64,000 bases of DNA, taken from NCBI RefSeq assembly GCF_016808335.1, contig NC_053149.1, forward strand, positions 32,764,087-32,828,086. Reading direction: 5' to 3'. The notes beneath the pieces were generated by a model that saw only the letters and a list, made by a program, of their open reading frames with translations, was not told the DNA's origin and searched no databases. Shown here piece by piece: positions 44,338 to 55,900 of this stretch. Made by a program: the position numbers and the translations under genes. The stretch's first letter is position 1, and every line of letters begins with the position of its first letter. The DNA comes from Panicum virgatum (lineage: Eukaryota > Streptophyta > Magnoliopsida > Poales > Poaceae).

Positions 44338-47300
44338 GCCTTTCCCCCTAAAAGGAATCTCGCTCCGAGATTACAGGAAGATTAAGGACGGAAAGATTTG
44401 GTACCTGGATTGGTTCTAAGAAAGTCGGGAAAATTTCTTTGGAGATAAGTTTCAGTCTCCCAAGTGGCTTATTCATGTATGGTGATTCCACTGGATTTTG
44501 TACATTCTAACCTTCTCCCTTCTTGTACTTCTTTCTTTGGTGTCAAGAACATTGATTGGATACTCAACATAAGATAGATCGGGTTCAATTTCGATATCTT
44601 GTGGTTTAATGATCTCAGTGGGCACTTTGATGCATTTCTTGAGTTGAGAGATATGGAAAACATCATGAATGGCGGCCAACTGAGAAGGAAGACGGATTTG
44701 GTAAGCAACTGGACCACAAGTTTCGATGATTTCAAATGGTCTGATGTATCGAGGTGACAATTTCCCTTTTATGCCGAAGCGTTGAACACCTCTAGTAGGA
44801 GATACTAGCAGATATACGAAATCCCCTAGCTTGAACTATAAAGGTTCTCTTCTTTTGTCTGCATAACTTTTCTGTCTTGATTGGGCTACTTTAAGATTAG
44901 TCTGGATAACTTTGACTTTCTTTTCTGCCTCAATGACTAGATCTGGCCCAAATACTTTGCGTTCTCCGGCTTGTGACCAACTCAAAGGAGTTCGACACCT
45001 TCGACCGTATAACGGTTCAAATGGTGCCATTTGCAAACTGGATTGGTAACTGTTATTATATGAGAACTCTGCCAGTGCTAGGCACTTATCCCAGTTCTTG
45101 CCATATTGAATAGCACATGCCCTCAACATATCTTCAAGGATTTGATTGATTCGTTCAGTTTGCCCATCTGTTTGTGGATGATAGGCTGAACTATGAATCA
45201 ATTTGGTTCCAAGGGATTCTTGCAATTGTTCCCAGAAACGTGCAATGAACTGCGCCCCATGATCAGAAATGATCGTCTTTGGAACTCCATGCAGACGGAC
45301 AATCTGATCGAGATAGATCTCTGCATACTTCTTGGCAGAATAAGTTGTATACATAGGAATAAAATGAGCGGTCTTGGTGAGTCTATCAACGATTACCCAA
45401 ATAGAATCATGCTTCTGAGAAGTGTTGGGTAAGCCAATGATAAAATCCAAACTGATGTCCTCCCATTTCCAGGATGGAATGGGTAAAGGTTGGAGAGTAC
45501 CAACTACTTTCAAGTGACTAGCCTTAACTCTTTGACAGACATCACACTCAGAAACATATTTGGCGATCTCTCTTTTCATTCGAGTCAACCAGAAATTTTG
45601 TTTAAGATCCTGGTACATCTTGGTACTACCGGGATGAATAGAAAACTTCGATAGATGTGCCTCATCAAGGATTTGTTTACTAAGCTGGTGATTCTTGGGT
45701 ACCACAAGACAAAATTCAAACCACAAAACTCCTTTATGATCCACACGGAAACATTTGTACTTTGCTTCTCCCTGGGATAGCTTTTCCTTGATGATTTTGA
45801 TACCTTCATCATGTAATTGTGCCATGATGATGCTATCATGAAGTGTAGGCTCGACAGCTATATGGTTTAGACTTCCTTGAGGTACCATTTCTACGTTTAG
45901 TTTCATCATTTCCTGGCATAGAGTTTCATTGAATGGCTCTACAGATAGACAATGGCATTGTGACTTGCGGCTGAGTGCATCCGCAACCACATCAGCCTTT
46001 CCTGGATGATAGTGCACTTCTAGATCATAGTTCTTTATCAATTCTAGCCAGCGTCTCTATCTCATGTTGAGATCAGCTTGGGTGAAGATAAACTTGAGGC
46101 TCTTATGGTCAGTGTAAATGTTACAATGAGTTCCCATAAGATGATGTCTCCAGAGCTTAAGAGCATGTATGACAGCTGCTAACTCCAGATCATGTGTTGG
46201 ACAGTTCTTCTCATGATTCCGGGGAGCTCTTGATGCATAAGCGATCACCCGGTTGTCTTGCATAAGTACACAACCAAGTCCCGTACCAGAAGCATCACAA
46301 TAGACATCAAAAGGTTTGGTACTGTCCGGTGTAGCCAGCACTGGAGCAGTAGTTAGTTGCGCTTTGAGAGTTTGAAAGGCTTCTTCACATTTATCATCCC
46401 AAACAAATTTCACTCCTTTCTTTAATAACTCCATCATAGGTTTGACTATTCTAGAAAAATCAGGAATGAATCGACGATAGTATCCATCTAAACCGAGAAA
46501 ACTGCGAATCTGATGGACTGAAGTAGGAGGTTTCCAATCCATCACTTCTTGCACTTTAGTTGGATCAACCGATATACCTTCACTGGAGATAGTATGGCCC
46601 AAAAATTTCACACTATCTAGCCAAAATTCACACTTGGAGATTTTGGCGTAAATGTGATGATCTCGTAATCGCTGAAGAACGATGCATAAATGCTGAGCAT
46701 GATCTTCTTCATTCTTGGAGTAGATCAAAATGTCATCGATGAACACCACGATGAATTTATCCAGCTCCGGCATGAAGACTGAATTCATCAGGTACATAAA
46801 GTATGCCGGGGCATTGGTAAGACCAAAAGACATAACCAGATACTCATAGAGTCCATATCTGGTCGAGAAAGTTGTTTTCGGAATATCACAGGGCTTGATC
46901 TTTATTTGATGGTAGCCAGAACGAAGATCGATCTTAGAGAAAATCTTGGCTCCAGCTAACTGATCAAACAGGATATCAATGCAGGGAAGAGGATACTTGT
47001 TTTTAATAGTGACTGCATTGAGTGGTCGATAGTCAACGCATAGCCTCAAACTGTTATCCTTCTTCTTCACAAACAGGGCTGGACATCCCCATGGTGAAGC
47101 ACTCGGTCGTATAAAACCCTTGTCAAGAAGGTCTTGAAGTTGGATTTTCAATTCTGCCAACTCATTTGGAGGCATACGGTACGGCCTCTTAGAAATAGGG
47201 GCGGTACCGGGTTGAAGCTCGATAACGAATTCGATATCTCTATCAGGGGCATTCCAGGCAAGTCATCTGGAAATACATCTGCATACTCACACACAACAGG

Positions 47301-47727
47301 AATATCTTCAATTTTAATTTCTTTTATGGCATAGGCACAAGAGTTGAAGCACTCTCGTTATGGCAGATAGAGTATGGTGGCTCCTTGATAAGGTGAATCT
47401 ATCTCAATAGCTCGGGAAGAGATATCTAATAGTACTTTATGTCTAGTCATCCAATCCATGCCCAAAATAACATCCATGCCTTCTAAGTTCAACAAGATCA
47501 AATCTGTCTTTATCAATTTGCTACCCAACTTAATTAGCACATGTCTACTGATTTGATTGGAAGCTATCTTCCCACCAGGGGTTGTTATCATGTAAGATCT
47601 CTTGGTATGACAAAAATCCAATCCTACCCTTGCTCCAAATTTGGCACTTATAAAACTATGAGTTGCACCAGAATCAAATAATATGACTACAGGTTTATTG
47701 TGGATAGAGAAAGTACCCGACATGACT
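44338..47727 (-). pseudogene. Broken pol of element C (protease to chromodomain)
   Basis: The order on the minus strand is protease with [10 protein letters not shown] (~47670), RT with [10 protein letters not shown] (~46735), RNase H, integrase with [11 protein letters not shown] (~45150) and the chromodomain-like end (~44480-44600). Breaks: a frame shift near 47250, a CGA-to-TAG-type or similar stop near 46055, a stop near 44835 and others. Very similar to A and D at protein level. Confidence 0.92.
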
Positions 47728-47732
47728 GGTGC
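47728..47732. other. Target site duplication of B, left copy
   Basis: GGTGC next to the B LTR; repeated at 61091-61095. Confidence 0.97.
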
Positions 47733-48967
47733 TGTAACACCCTAATTTAAATTCCCGCATTTATTAATAAATTTAAATGGCTTTATTCAAATTTCTACGG
47801 TTTATTGTGTTTAGTTGGCATTTAATCTAAATTTTTGTTTCACAAGTAATTAAAATTTTATCATAGGTTTAAATTTTGGTGTTGCATTCATGCTGGTGCA
47901 TAGTTTATTTAATTGAGTGTGGTTTGGATTCAAATTTGTATTTGAATTTAAACTTTGTTTGAATTATAATAGAAAAAGGAGAAGAAATAGATGAGAAACC
48001 CAACCCAAACCAAAACCAACCCAGCCCAGCCCATCACCAATTCTGCGGCCCACTCTCTCCTCCCCTTTCCCTTGGGCCCGCTCCGCAGCTTAGCCTCAGC
48101 CCAGCACCCAAAACCCACCATCCTAACCTAGCGAGCTAAACCGCGCCGGCCCAGTCCGACCCGCACGACCCAGCAAGCCGCTGCTCGCCCACGCAGCCCG
48201 CCAGCCTCGCCAGCGCCCGCGTCCTTCGGCCCAGTCCCGCGTCGCGCGGCCCGCTCACCCTGCTCGGCCTGCAGCCGCGCTCGCTCCGCCCCGCGCGCCG
48301 CACCCGCTGCCAGCCGGGCCCGCAAGCCAGCACTCAGCCCGCTAGCTCATTGCCCGCGTCCCCACTTCAGCCGCTGACCAGCGGGGCCCGCTGTCAGGGC
48401 CTCCTTCCTCCTTCAGCGCGCGCCCAACGGACCGGCCGAGATCTCTGGCCGAAACCAACGCGGCCTTCCTTCCCGAGCCGGACCCCGAGATCTCCGGCCG
48501 TCCCCCTTTAAACCGCCCGCGGACCCCCGGCTTCCCATCCCACGTGCTAGCGCCGCCTCCAACCCTAGCCACCAGCCCCTCGCCGCTCTGCTCCGCCGCG
48601 CCCTGCTCCGCCGCGGACCGGCCACGCCACGGCACCCCAGGCCCTGCCGACTGCCGCAGATGCTCCGCCTCGGCCCTGGGAGACTTTCTAAGCTGGCCAC
48701 GCTCCAACTCCTGGACTGCATCACTGGAATCGCGCCGAGCTCCCCAACCCCGGTAAACTCCGATCTCTGGCCAATTGCGCATCCCCGGCGATCCCCAGAC
48801 CTCCCTGACCCTTTGTACACTGCCGCAGCACCACCCCGAGTCAATTCGCGGGATCCAGACGCCGGAGCTCCACTGCAGCAGCCTCTCCGCGAGCGCCGCC
48901 CGCCTCGACCGGCAACTCTCGCCGACGAACCCACTACGCCGCTACCCCATCCACCATAACCCCCGGT

Positions 48968-49276
48968 GATGAGGACATCACTCCTACGGATACAAACGAC
49001 ACTCCTCAAGATGATATACAAGGTCCTATTACTCGCGCACGTGCTCGACAATTGAACTTACAGGTGAGTTCGTTCCTAAGTAATGTTTATTTTGAATCTG
49101 AGAATAGATTGTTACCTAATGACTTAATTGTACTTAGGAACAAAGGAGAGGACCAGCAAGGGTGTGGAGAAGGCCTTGGAGGCGTGGAGGACCAGCAAGG
49201 ACGTCCGGATCAAGATGGAGGCCCAAACCGATTCGACTTCGTTTCAGTTTCGGACTCCAGGAACAGGCCGCACTAA
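48968..49276 (+). pseudogene. C-terminal tail of an unrelated gypsy polyprotein
   Basis: The frame includes GPITRARARQLNLQV, then ENRLLPNDLIVLRNKGEDQQ, and ends at TAA. The GPITRARAxxL motif is common at the very end of plant gypsy polyproteins. The domains upstream are missing. Confidence 0.65.
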
Positions 49277-50068
49277 AACGGACGCCCAGGTTGCATACGG
49301 AGTCGGATTTGGGCGCACTTGATATGGATGGAAATATAATTTCAAGACGCTTCCAATGACTCTGGTTTCAGGTTCAAATTCATCCTAAGTCGACAGGAAA
49401 CGTCTGTGGAAGTTGGCGTCCAGAATCTGTTCCGGTGCTGCGTCACTGTTTTTGGGCCGATGGCCCGTGTATCGTGTTGGAGCCCAATAGGGGCGCGTCC
49501 AGGGGGTTTTGCGTGACCTAAACCCTTATTAATAGCCGCCGCCGCCATCGTGAGACTTGGGTTTTGCTTAGATTCATTCTGTCAAGAACAGTTGTCGCCG
49601 TTCATCGGTTTGTGAAACCCCAACTTGTGAGATTAATCATTCATCTGCAGAGTCACTCTATTTGAGCTGCGTTTCTTTCGAGTTCTTGCTTGTGTTCTTC
49701 GTTGCGCTTGCAAGGATTAGCCTTCTTGGCGAGGTCAACCGGGTTGTGACACGGTTGATAACCAGAGGAGTTGTGGTGCTAAGATTGCTGGATTCGGGTC
49801 TTAGGATCTGAAGCCGGATCGGTGTGTCTCGCTCCGCCTACAACGAGAGTTATCCAGAACCTGACGGAAGATTGGGAACCCACGTCCCCATTATTTGGTA
49901 ATCAGAGACTCAGGTTTACTGTCAGGTTTTACATCTATCTTAGTTCGAGTGTTTTTTTTTGTTGTCTTTCGTCCCATAGTCCACGAAAAAGCCAAAACAA
50001 AAAATTAGGGTTTAGTTTTTCCGTCCCATAGCCGTGTTTAGCCTTTTGCATAATTCTTTTTCAGAACA
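48970..50068 (+). mobile_element. Foreign gypsy fragment inside the B 5' LTR
   Basis: About 1.1 kb absent from the 3' LTR, where only ~4 bp (near 58779-58782) lie at the same point. It begins with the C-terminal tail of another gypsy polyprotein (48968-49276) followed by UTR/LTR-like sequence with a CCTTATTAATAGCC TATA-like run near 49530. No clear target site duplication flanks it. It may be an insertion, or a template-switch product. Confidence 0.75.
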
Positions 50069-50931
50069 CTCTTGTTCCCTCTTGGTTTGTTTGCGCTAGT
50101 TGTATTAGCCCTTAGCTCGCTCTCGAGGTCAGCACATCGCACGCCGGCGAGGTGCGCCGTCCGAGCCGCCTTGCACCGGCAACGACCCCCTTCCAGCCTC
50201 GAACCGCCTCTCCGAGGGCCCTAGTGGACTGTATGCGTCACGCTCGCCCTTTTGCACCAGGCCGCGACCCTTTGGGCCACCTGAGTCGCCGTAGAGATCA
50301 ACTCCGGCGACCCCCTTCCAGCGCCGCCGCTCGCCGTGGCGTCAGCGCCGCCGCCCGCGTGCCCAAGCCCTCTGAGCCGCCCATTTAGGAACCAACGGCC
50401 GGGATTAGATCGGATCCAGATCTAATCTGGACCGTCAGATCCAAAACCGACGGCCCAGATTAGAAGATACCCTTTCGCCTCGTAATCTTTCTAAAGAGCC
50501 CCTCCCTTTATTGCTAATCAACCCGCGGTCCTGATCTATTCAAAAATAATTATGGTTTGGCCCTGTTTTATTCACTTAAGCCCCTGAGCTTTTTAAATAT
50601 CAAACCCACCGTCCAGCACCTGGTCTTTTGCACGCTAGCCCTTAGATTTAATGGTTAATTATGTTTAGGCCCTCGGTTTTTATAGAAAAGCCCCTGGAAA
50701 CTTAGATTTCTTGCAGTTTAGCCCCTGAACCTTGTTTTTAGCCTAGATTATTCATTTTAGCTCCGTTTTAGGCGTTCTTTATGTCCACGCGATCGTTGTA
50801 ACGCGAAGAATAGTTTTAGCTTAGTTTTTTCTTGCTGTTTTTATGTATTGATGTACTGTTTCTTAGTTTTTGTTAGAGTTTGCTTGTATGCTTATTGTTG
50901 TGCCTCGTTTTGGCCATGTGTTCGTGAGTAG

Positions 50932-51021
50932 ATGTCGAGCTACCGGAGGAGCCCCAGTACCAGTACCAGGAGCAGCCGTCTTCCGAGCACTTTGAGCAGC
51001 AGCAGGAGCAGTATGAGGAAG
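50932..51021 (+). CDS. LTR mini-gene exon 2 (element B, 5' LTR)
   Basis: 90 nt after a GTGAGTAG acceptor; ends GAAG|GCAAGTATAA, an excellent GC-type donor. It encodes VELPEEPQYQYQEQ, SSEH and ends ...QYEE. Entry and exit phases are identical to exon 2 of A. The 3' LTR copy (59646-59736) has one extra T and is frame-shifted. Confidence 0.4.
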
Positions 51022-52062
51022 GCAAGTATAACACGAACAACCTATCACTTTTAAATACAATTTCATACTGCATTTAATACTGTTTGCCTATAAGGACTTC
51101 CTAGCCACATTTATCCTTTATATATTACCTTGGGTTGCATTTGGTTAGTTGTGCTAGGTGCCGCGCTATAACACACTCTGGTCCTTTTTAATTAATTTGA
51201 TTAATGGTTTACTAAAATTTAATTCTGAGAGTGGCCCTCTGTGCTTCGTGCTTGGGTGGCTCACATCTCGTTAAAATATGGTTTTTGTAGAAACATGGTT
51301 TAGGGGGCCAGCACGGTGCTTAGTGCTTGGTTGGCCACTCTCCATAAGGACCGGTTCATAGAGCGACAACCTAGGACAACAGCGCTACCACAAGGCTAGA
51401 ATGGGATAGACTTGGCGTAATAATTAGATCTTTTTGGTTTGGGGTAACTTACCTGCGGGGCAGGGGCGGTAAGCTTCTATGGCCCTCGTGCTGAGTGGCC
51501 TCGTCTGTGCTTCGTGTCTTGACGCCCACTAGACCTGCTCTATAGTCGCCGATCCACCCTCGCGGTTACTCCCTACCAACGAGATTCTTTGTAAAGGCCT
51601 CGTAGTGAGTCGCTAGTCATCTCACCTAAGGAAGTGTGATGAACAACTGGCGAAGCTCACGACTTGTGGGTAAAGATGTGCAACCTCTGCAGAGTGTAAA
51701 ACTGGTATACTAGCCGTGCTCACGGTTATGAGCGGCCCAGATCCTCCTTTTGATTAGTGGGGTTGTCTCCTTCCGACGAGGGAGGTGCCTCTCGGGGTTT
51801 ACCTTGGTGGCTTGGTTTCGGTTTGGTTCTCAGTAGTAACATGTTTAATCTTGATTAATTACTATGTAACTGGGTTAATGGTAATTCATCAACTCGTAGT
51901 AAATAGCTTTAATAAAATTTTTTCCAACACTTAAAAGCTAATGCAGTTGAGTCAGCCAACCTTAGAGCCTCATAGTTTGTGTTATACTTGTTGAGTACAA
52001 GTTGTGTACTCACTCTTGCCTCTTCTCTACTTTTTCCTCTTGGATATGCTACTGCTACTCAG

Positions 52063-52118
52063 TTCCTGCCGACACGAGGGAGTTCGCTCAGCGCTACCAG
52101 GACTACGAGGACTTCTAG
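52063..52118 (+). CDS. LTR mini-gene exon 3 (element B, 5' LTR)
   Basis: After a CTACTCAG acceptor; joined to exon 2 in phase 1 it reads VPADTREFAQRYQDYEDF and stops. The acidic DYEDF end resembles NDYDE in A. In the 3' LTR the acceptor is CAA, so it is lost there (60778-60833). Confidence 0.4.
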
Positions 52119-52378
52119 GTGTCTGTCTCCCAGTCGACGTCCCTGTGGCGCCCTGCTTCAGCTTCGGAGAGTTTTTATCGTATTTGTACTTCGCTTCCGT
52201 TGTATCAGACATTTTTGTCATTATTGTAATAAATAACATTCGTATTTCGATTTATTATGTCTTATTCGTGATATGTGCTGTGATATACTGTTCATTCTGT
52301 TGTATATACGTGTGACTTGATCCTGGCACATATATGATTGCTCGGTTTATGTCCTTTTATAAACCGGGTGTTACAGAG

Positions 52379-52391
52379 TGGTATCAGAGCC
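52379..52391 (+). other. Primer binding site of element B
   Basis: TGGTATCAGAGCC three bases after the LTR, a perfect tRNA-Met-type match. Confidence 0.95.
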
Positions 52392-52946
52392 GTATCGACT
52401 GTAGGACGAAGCCTAGATAGAACTGGTCGAGTTTTAGGACTTCTTCTCTCCAATCCTTGTCTGCTGAAACTATTTTACTATTATACCCCTTGACTTCTAT
52501 GACTTTTTACCCGTCTTGCCTTGATTTCTCACTCTGAAGAATAGTTTTCGTAGATTTTGGCCTGAATCAGTCATCTGACCACCATGAGTAAGCTAGGTGA
52601 CCCTTTTATAATAATACGATAGCACGATCTGCGACGCGTTGTGTTAGTCGAGTCGTATGCTAAACTCGGCTAAGTCGTGAAAATTGTCTGCTTGTTATTA
52701 TGCTACATGTTTGATTTGGATTTTTGAATGATTGCATAGCTTAGTAGTTTAAATTTGTTTAGAGAAAATCACTCTTATGCTAAAGTTAACTAATTAATAA
52801 AATGAGTTAGATCGTTGGGGGTAAAACAGTCAACTCTATCCTATCTACTTTATCATGGCTGAGTCTTTTTCCGCAAAGAGTTATCATATCCATCTGAATT
52901 TATTCCTGCAATATCCTTACTCGTGAAATCTTTTGTCCAAAATCAG
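52392..52946 (+). other. Leader of element B
   Basis: About 550 bp, AT-rich, without a convincing ORF. It ends AAAATCAG directly before the gag ATG, like the gag start in A and D. Confidence 0.6.
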
Positions 52947-55900
52947 ATGGTGAACACCAGGCGTGGTTCTGACCAGCAGGGGCAGAACAACCAGGGTCAG
53001 AACACCCAGGGGACTGGGATCCCGATGCCGCCGCCTTTGACTCCGGAGCAGTACTTCCAGCTCCAGATGCAGATGATGGCTACCCTGAACAATACTGTTC
53101 AGGCTCTTCAGCAGGCTCACACTCAGCCACCGCCTCCTCCACCACCGCAGCCTCGCGACAGGCGTGCTGACTTTCTGAGGGGTCACCCGCCGACGTTCTC
53201 TCACATGTCCGACCCTCTTCAGGCTGACGACTGGCTCCGTGCAGTGGAGCATCAGCTGGACATCGCCCAGTGCGATGATCGGGAGAGAGTTCTGTACGCA
53301 GTAGGACAGCTGCGAGGGGCAGCTTTGGACTGGTGGGAGTCCCACCCAGTTCAGGACCGCGAGGCTCTCACTTGGCTCCAGTTCAGGGAGCGTTTCCGCA
53401 GCCACAACGTCCCCGCGGGCGTTATGAAGATGAAGCAGAAGGAGTTCCTTGCACTGAAGCAGGTAATCTTAAGTATAATCATTCAGCGGTTTCTTTTGAG
53501 CTAATGCCCCTTGTTCTATCCTTATGAATCTTGAGTTAATCTTTCGATATCTATCTGTCTTTGTCACTTCAGGGGACTATGTCGGTCACGGAGTATTGTG
53601 ATCGCTTTCTGCAGCTTGCTCGCTACGCCCCTGCCGATGTTGCGGATGACCGCAAGAAGCAGGAGCACTTCATGGAGGGTCTTGAGGACTACCTCCATTA
53701 CGCGCTGCTCAACCTCCGCTTCGACGACTTCAACCATCTGGTTGACAGCGCGCTCAACACTGAGCGCAAGCACCTGGAGATGGAGGACAAGAAGAGGAAG
53801 ATTGTCCCCGTTGCTTCCGGCAGCAACACTCGTCCTCGCCTCCAGCCGCCCCAGCAGTACCAGTAGCCTCAGTACCGGCCTCCTCAGCAGTACCAGCCGA
53901 GGCCGCAGCAGTACCCGCCTCGACAGCAGCAGGCAGGTCAGGGCCCGAGGTTACCGGCACCTCCGGCTCGTGCTGCTCCACCAGCTCCGCCAGCACCTCA
54001 GGCTCCACGTCCGGCAACTCCTACCGGACAGCAGGCTTCGACACTTGCACGCGTCTGCTATCACTGCGGCCAGCCGGGGCACTACGCCAACACTTGCCCC
54101 CGGAAGGCGCAGGCGGGACAGCAGGGGCGCCCATCTCAGCCCAGGGTACCAGCACAGGGTCGAGTGAACCACGTGACGGCCGAGTCAGCGGCCGAGGCTC
54201 CTAACGTGGTTATTGGTACGTTCATGGTCAACTCTCACCCCACTACAGTGCTTTTTGATACCGGTGCTACTCATTCTTTCATTTCCAAGTCATTTGCCGA
54301 GCAGCATGGTATACCGGTTTCTTGTATGAGGACAGCTATGGTAGTTACCTCACCTGGGGGTCAGATTCGTACATGTTCTATATGCTCCAGAGTTAGTAAT
54401 GTCATAAAGGGGGTAGAATTCCGCACTGGCTTGATAGTTATTGACTCCTCGGGGATAGATGTGATTTTGGGCATGGAGACACTTACCAGATGGGGAGTCC
54501 GTATTGATTGTGCTCAGCGGACAGTTCACTTGTCGGCATCTGATGGCCAAGAGGTGACAGTCAGTGCTTCCGAGCCTTCTGGATTTCTTCATCAGATGGA
54601 GGCTAGACCCACGGATGGTATTCGCGTGGTGTCTGAATTCCCGGATGTCTTTCCGGATGATCTGCCAGGTATGCCGCCTGAACGCGCCATTGAGTTTTGT
54701 ATTGATTTCTTGCCTGGCACAGCTCCTATTGCAAAGCGGCCCTACCGTATGGCACCTATAGAGCATGAAGAAGTCAAGAAAACTATTGATGAGTTGCTAG
54801 CCAAGGGCTATATCCGTCGCAGCTTCTCTCCTTGGGCTTTTCCATTATTGCTGGTAGATAAGAAGGATGGCTCGAAGAGGATGTGTGTGGATTGTCGGGA
54901 GCTGAATGCAGTTACTATCAAGAACAAGCATCCACTGCCCCGTATTGAGGATCTCTTCGATCTGCTTCGAGGTGCTCGTATATTCTCGAAGATTGATCTT
55001 CGTTCGGGTTATTTTCAGCTGAGGATTCGTCCTGGGTATATTCCAAAGACGGCATTCACCTGCAAGTACAGGCTATATGAGTATACAGTCATGTCCTTCG
55101 GCTTGACTAATGCCCCGGCTTACTTCATGCATCTGATGAACATGGTTTTCATGGACTATCTGGATGTCTTCGTGGTGATCTTTATTGATGATATTCTGAT
55201 CTTCTCCAAGACAGAGGAAGAGCATGAGGAGCATCTGAGACTCGTATTGCAGAGATTGAGAGAGCATCAGCTGTATGCCAAGTTCAGCAAGTGCGAGTTT
55301 TGGATTGACGAGGTTCCATTCCTCAGTCATGTTATCTCTCAGGGAGGCATTGCTGTTGATCCGAGCAAGGTGAAGGATGTGCTCGAGTGGGAGACACCGC
55401 AGACAGTAAAGGAAGTTAGGTCTTTCTTGGGCTTAGCTGGATATTATCGGAGGTTCATTGAGAATTTCTCCAAGATCGCGAAGCCTTTGACTTCTTTGCT
55501 GGAGAAAAATGTGGCTTTCGTATGGACTGATGAGCGTCAGAGGGCCTTTGATGAGATGAAGAAGAGGTTGACTACGGCGCCAGTCCTGACTCTGCCAGAC
55601 CAGACGAAGAGGTTCACGGTGTATTGTGATGCTTCGAAGGATGGTCTTGGGTGTGTTCTGATGCAGGAGGGCAGAGTGATTGCTTATGCTTCACGGCAGT
55701 TACGTCGGCATGAGCTGAATTATCCCACCCATGATCTTGAGTTAGCCGCAGTTGTGCATGCTCTGAAGATTTGGAGGCATTACTTGTATGGACAGCGGTG
55801 TGATATCTACACTGATCACAAGAGCCTCAAGTACATTTTCACGCAGAATGAGCTGAATATGCGGCAGAGAAGATGGCTAGAGTTGGTCAAGGATTATGAT

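Larger units (their letters stand above)
47733..52375 (+). repeat. 5' LTR of element B (with 1.1 kb extra segment)
   Basis: Starts TGTAACACCC, ends GTTACA; 4643 bp against 3533 bp for the 3' LTR. A TATA-like CCTTTAAACCG near 48508 precedes a GC-rich block, and GGTGA donor-like sites follow. Mini-gene exons are at 50932-51021 and 52063-52118. Confidence 0.95.
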
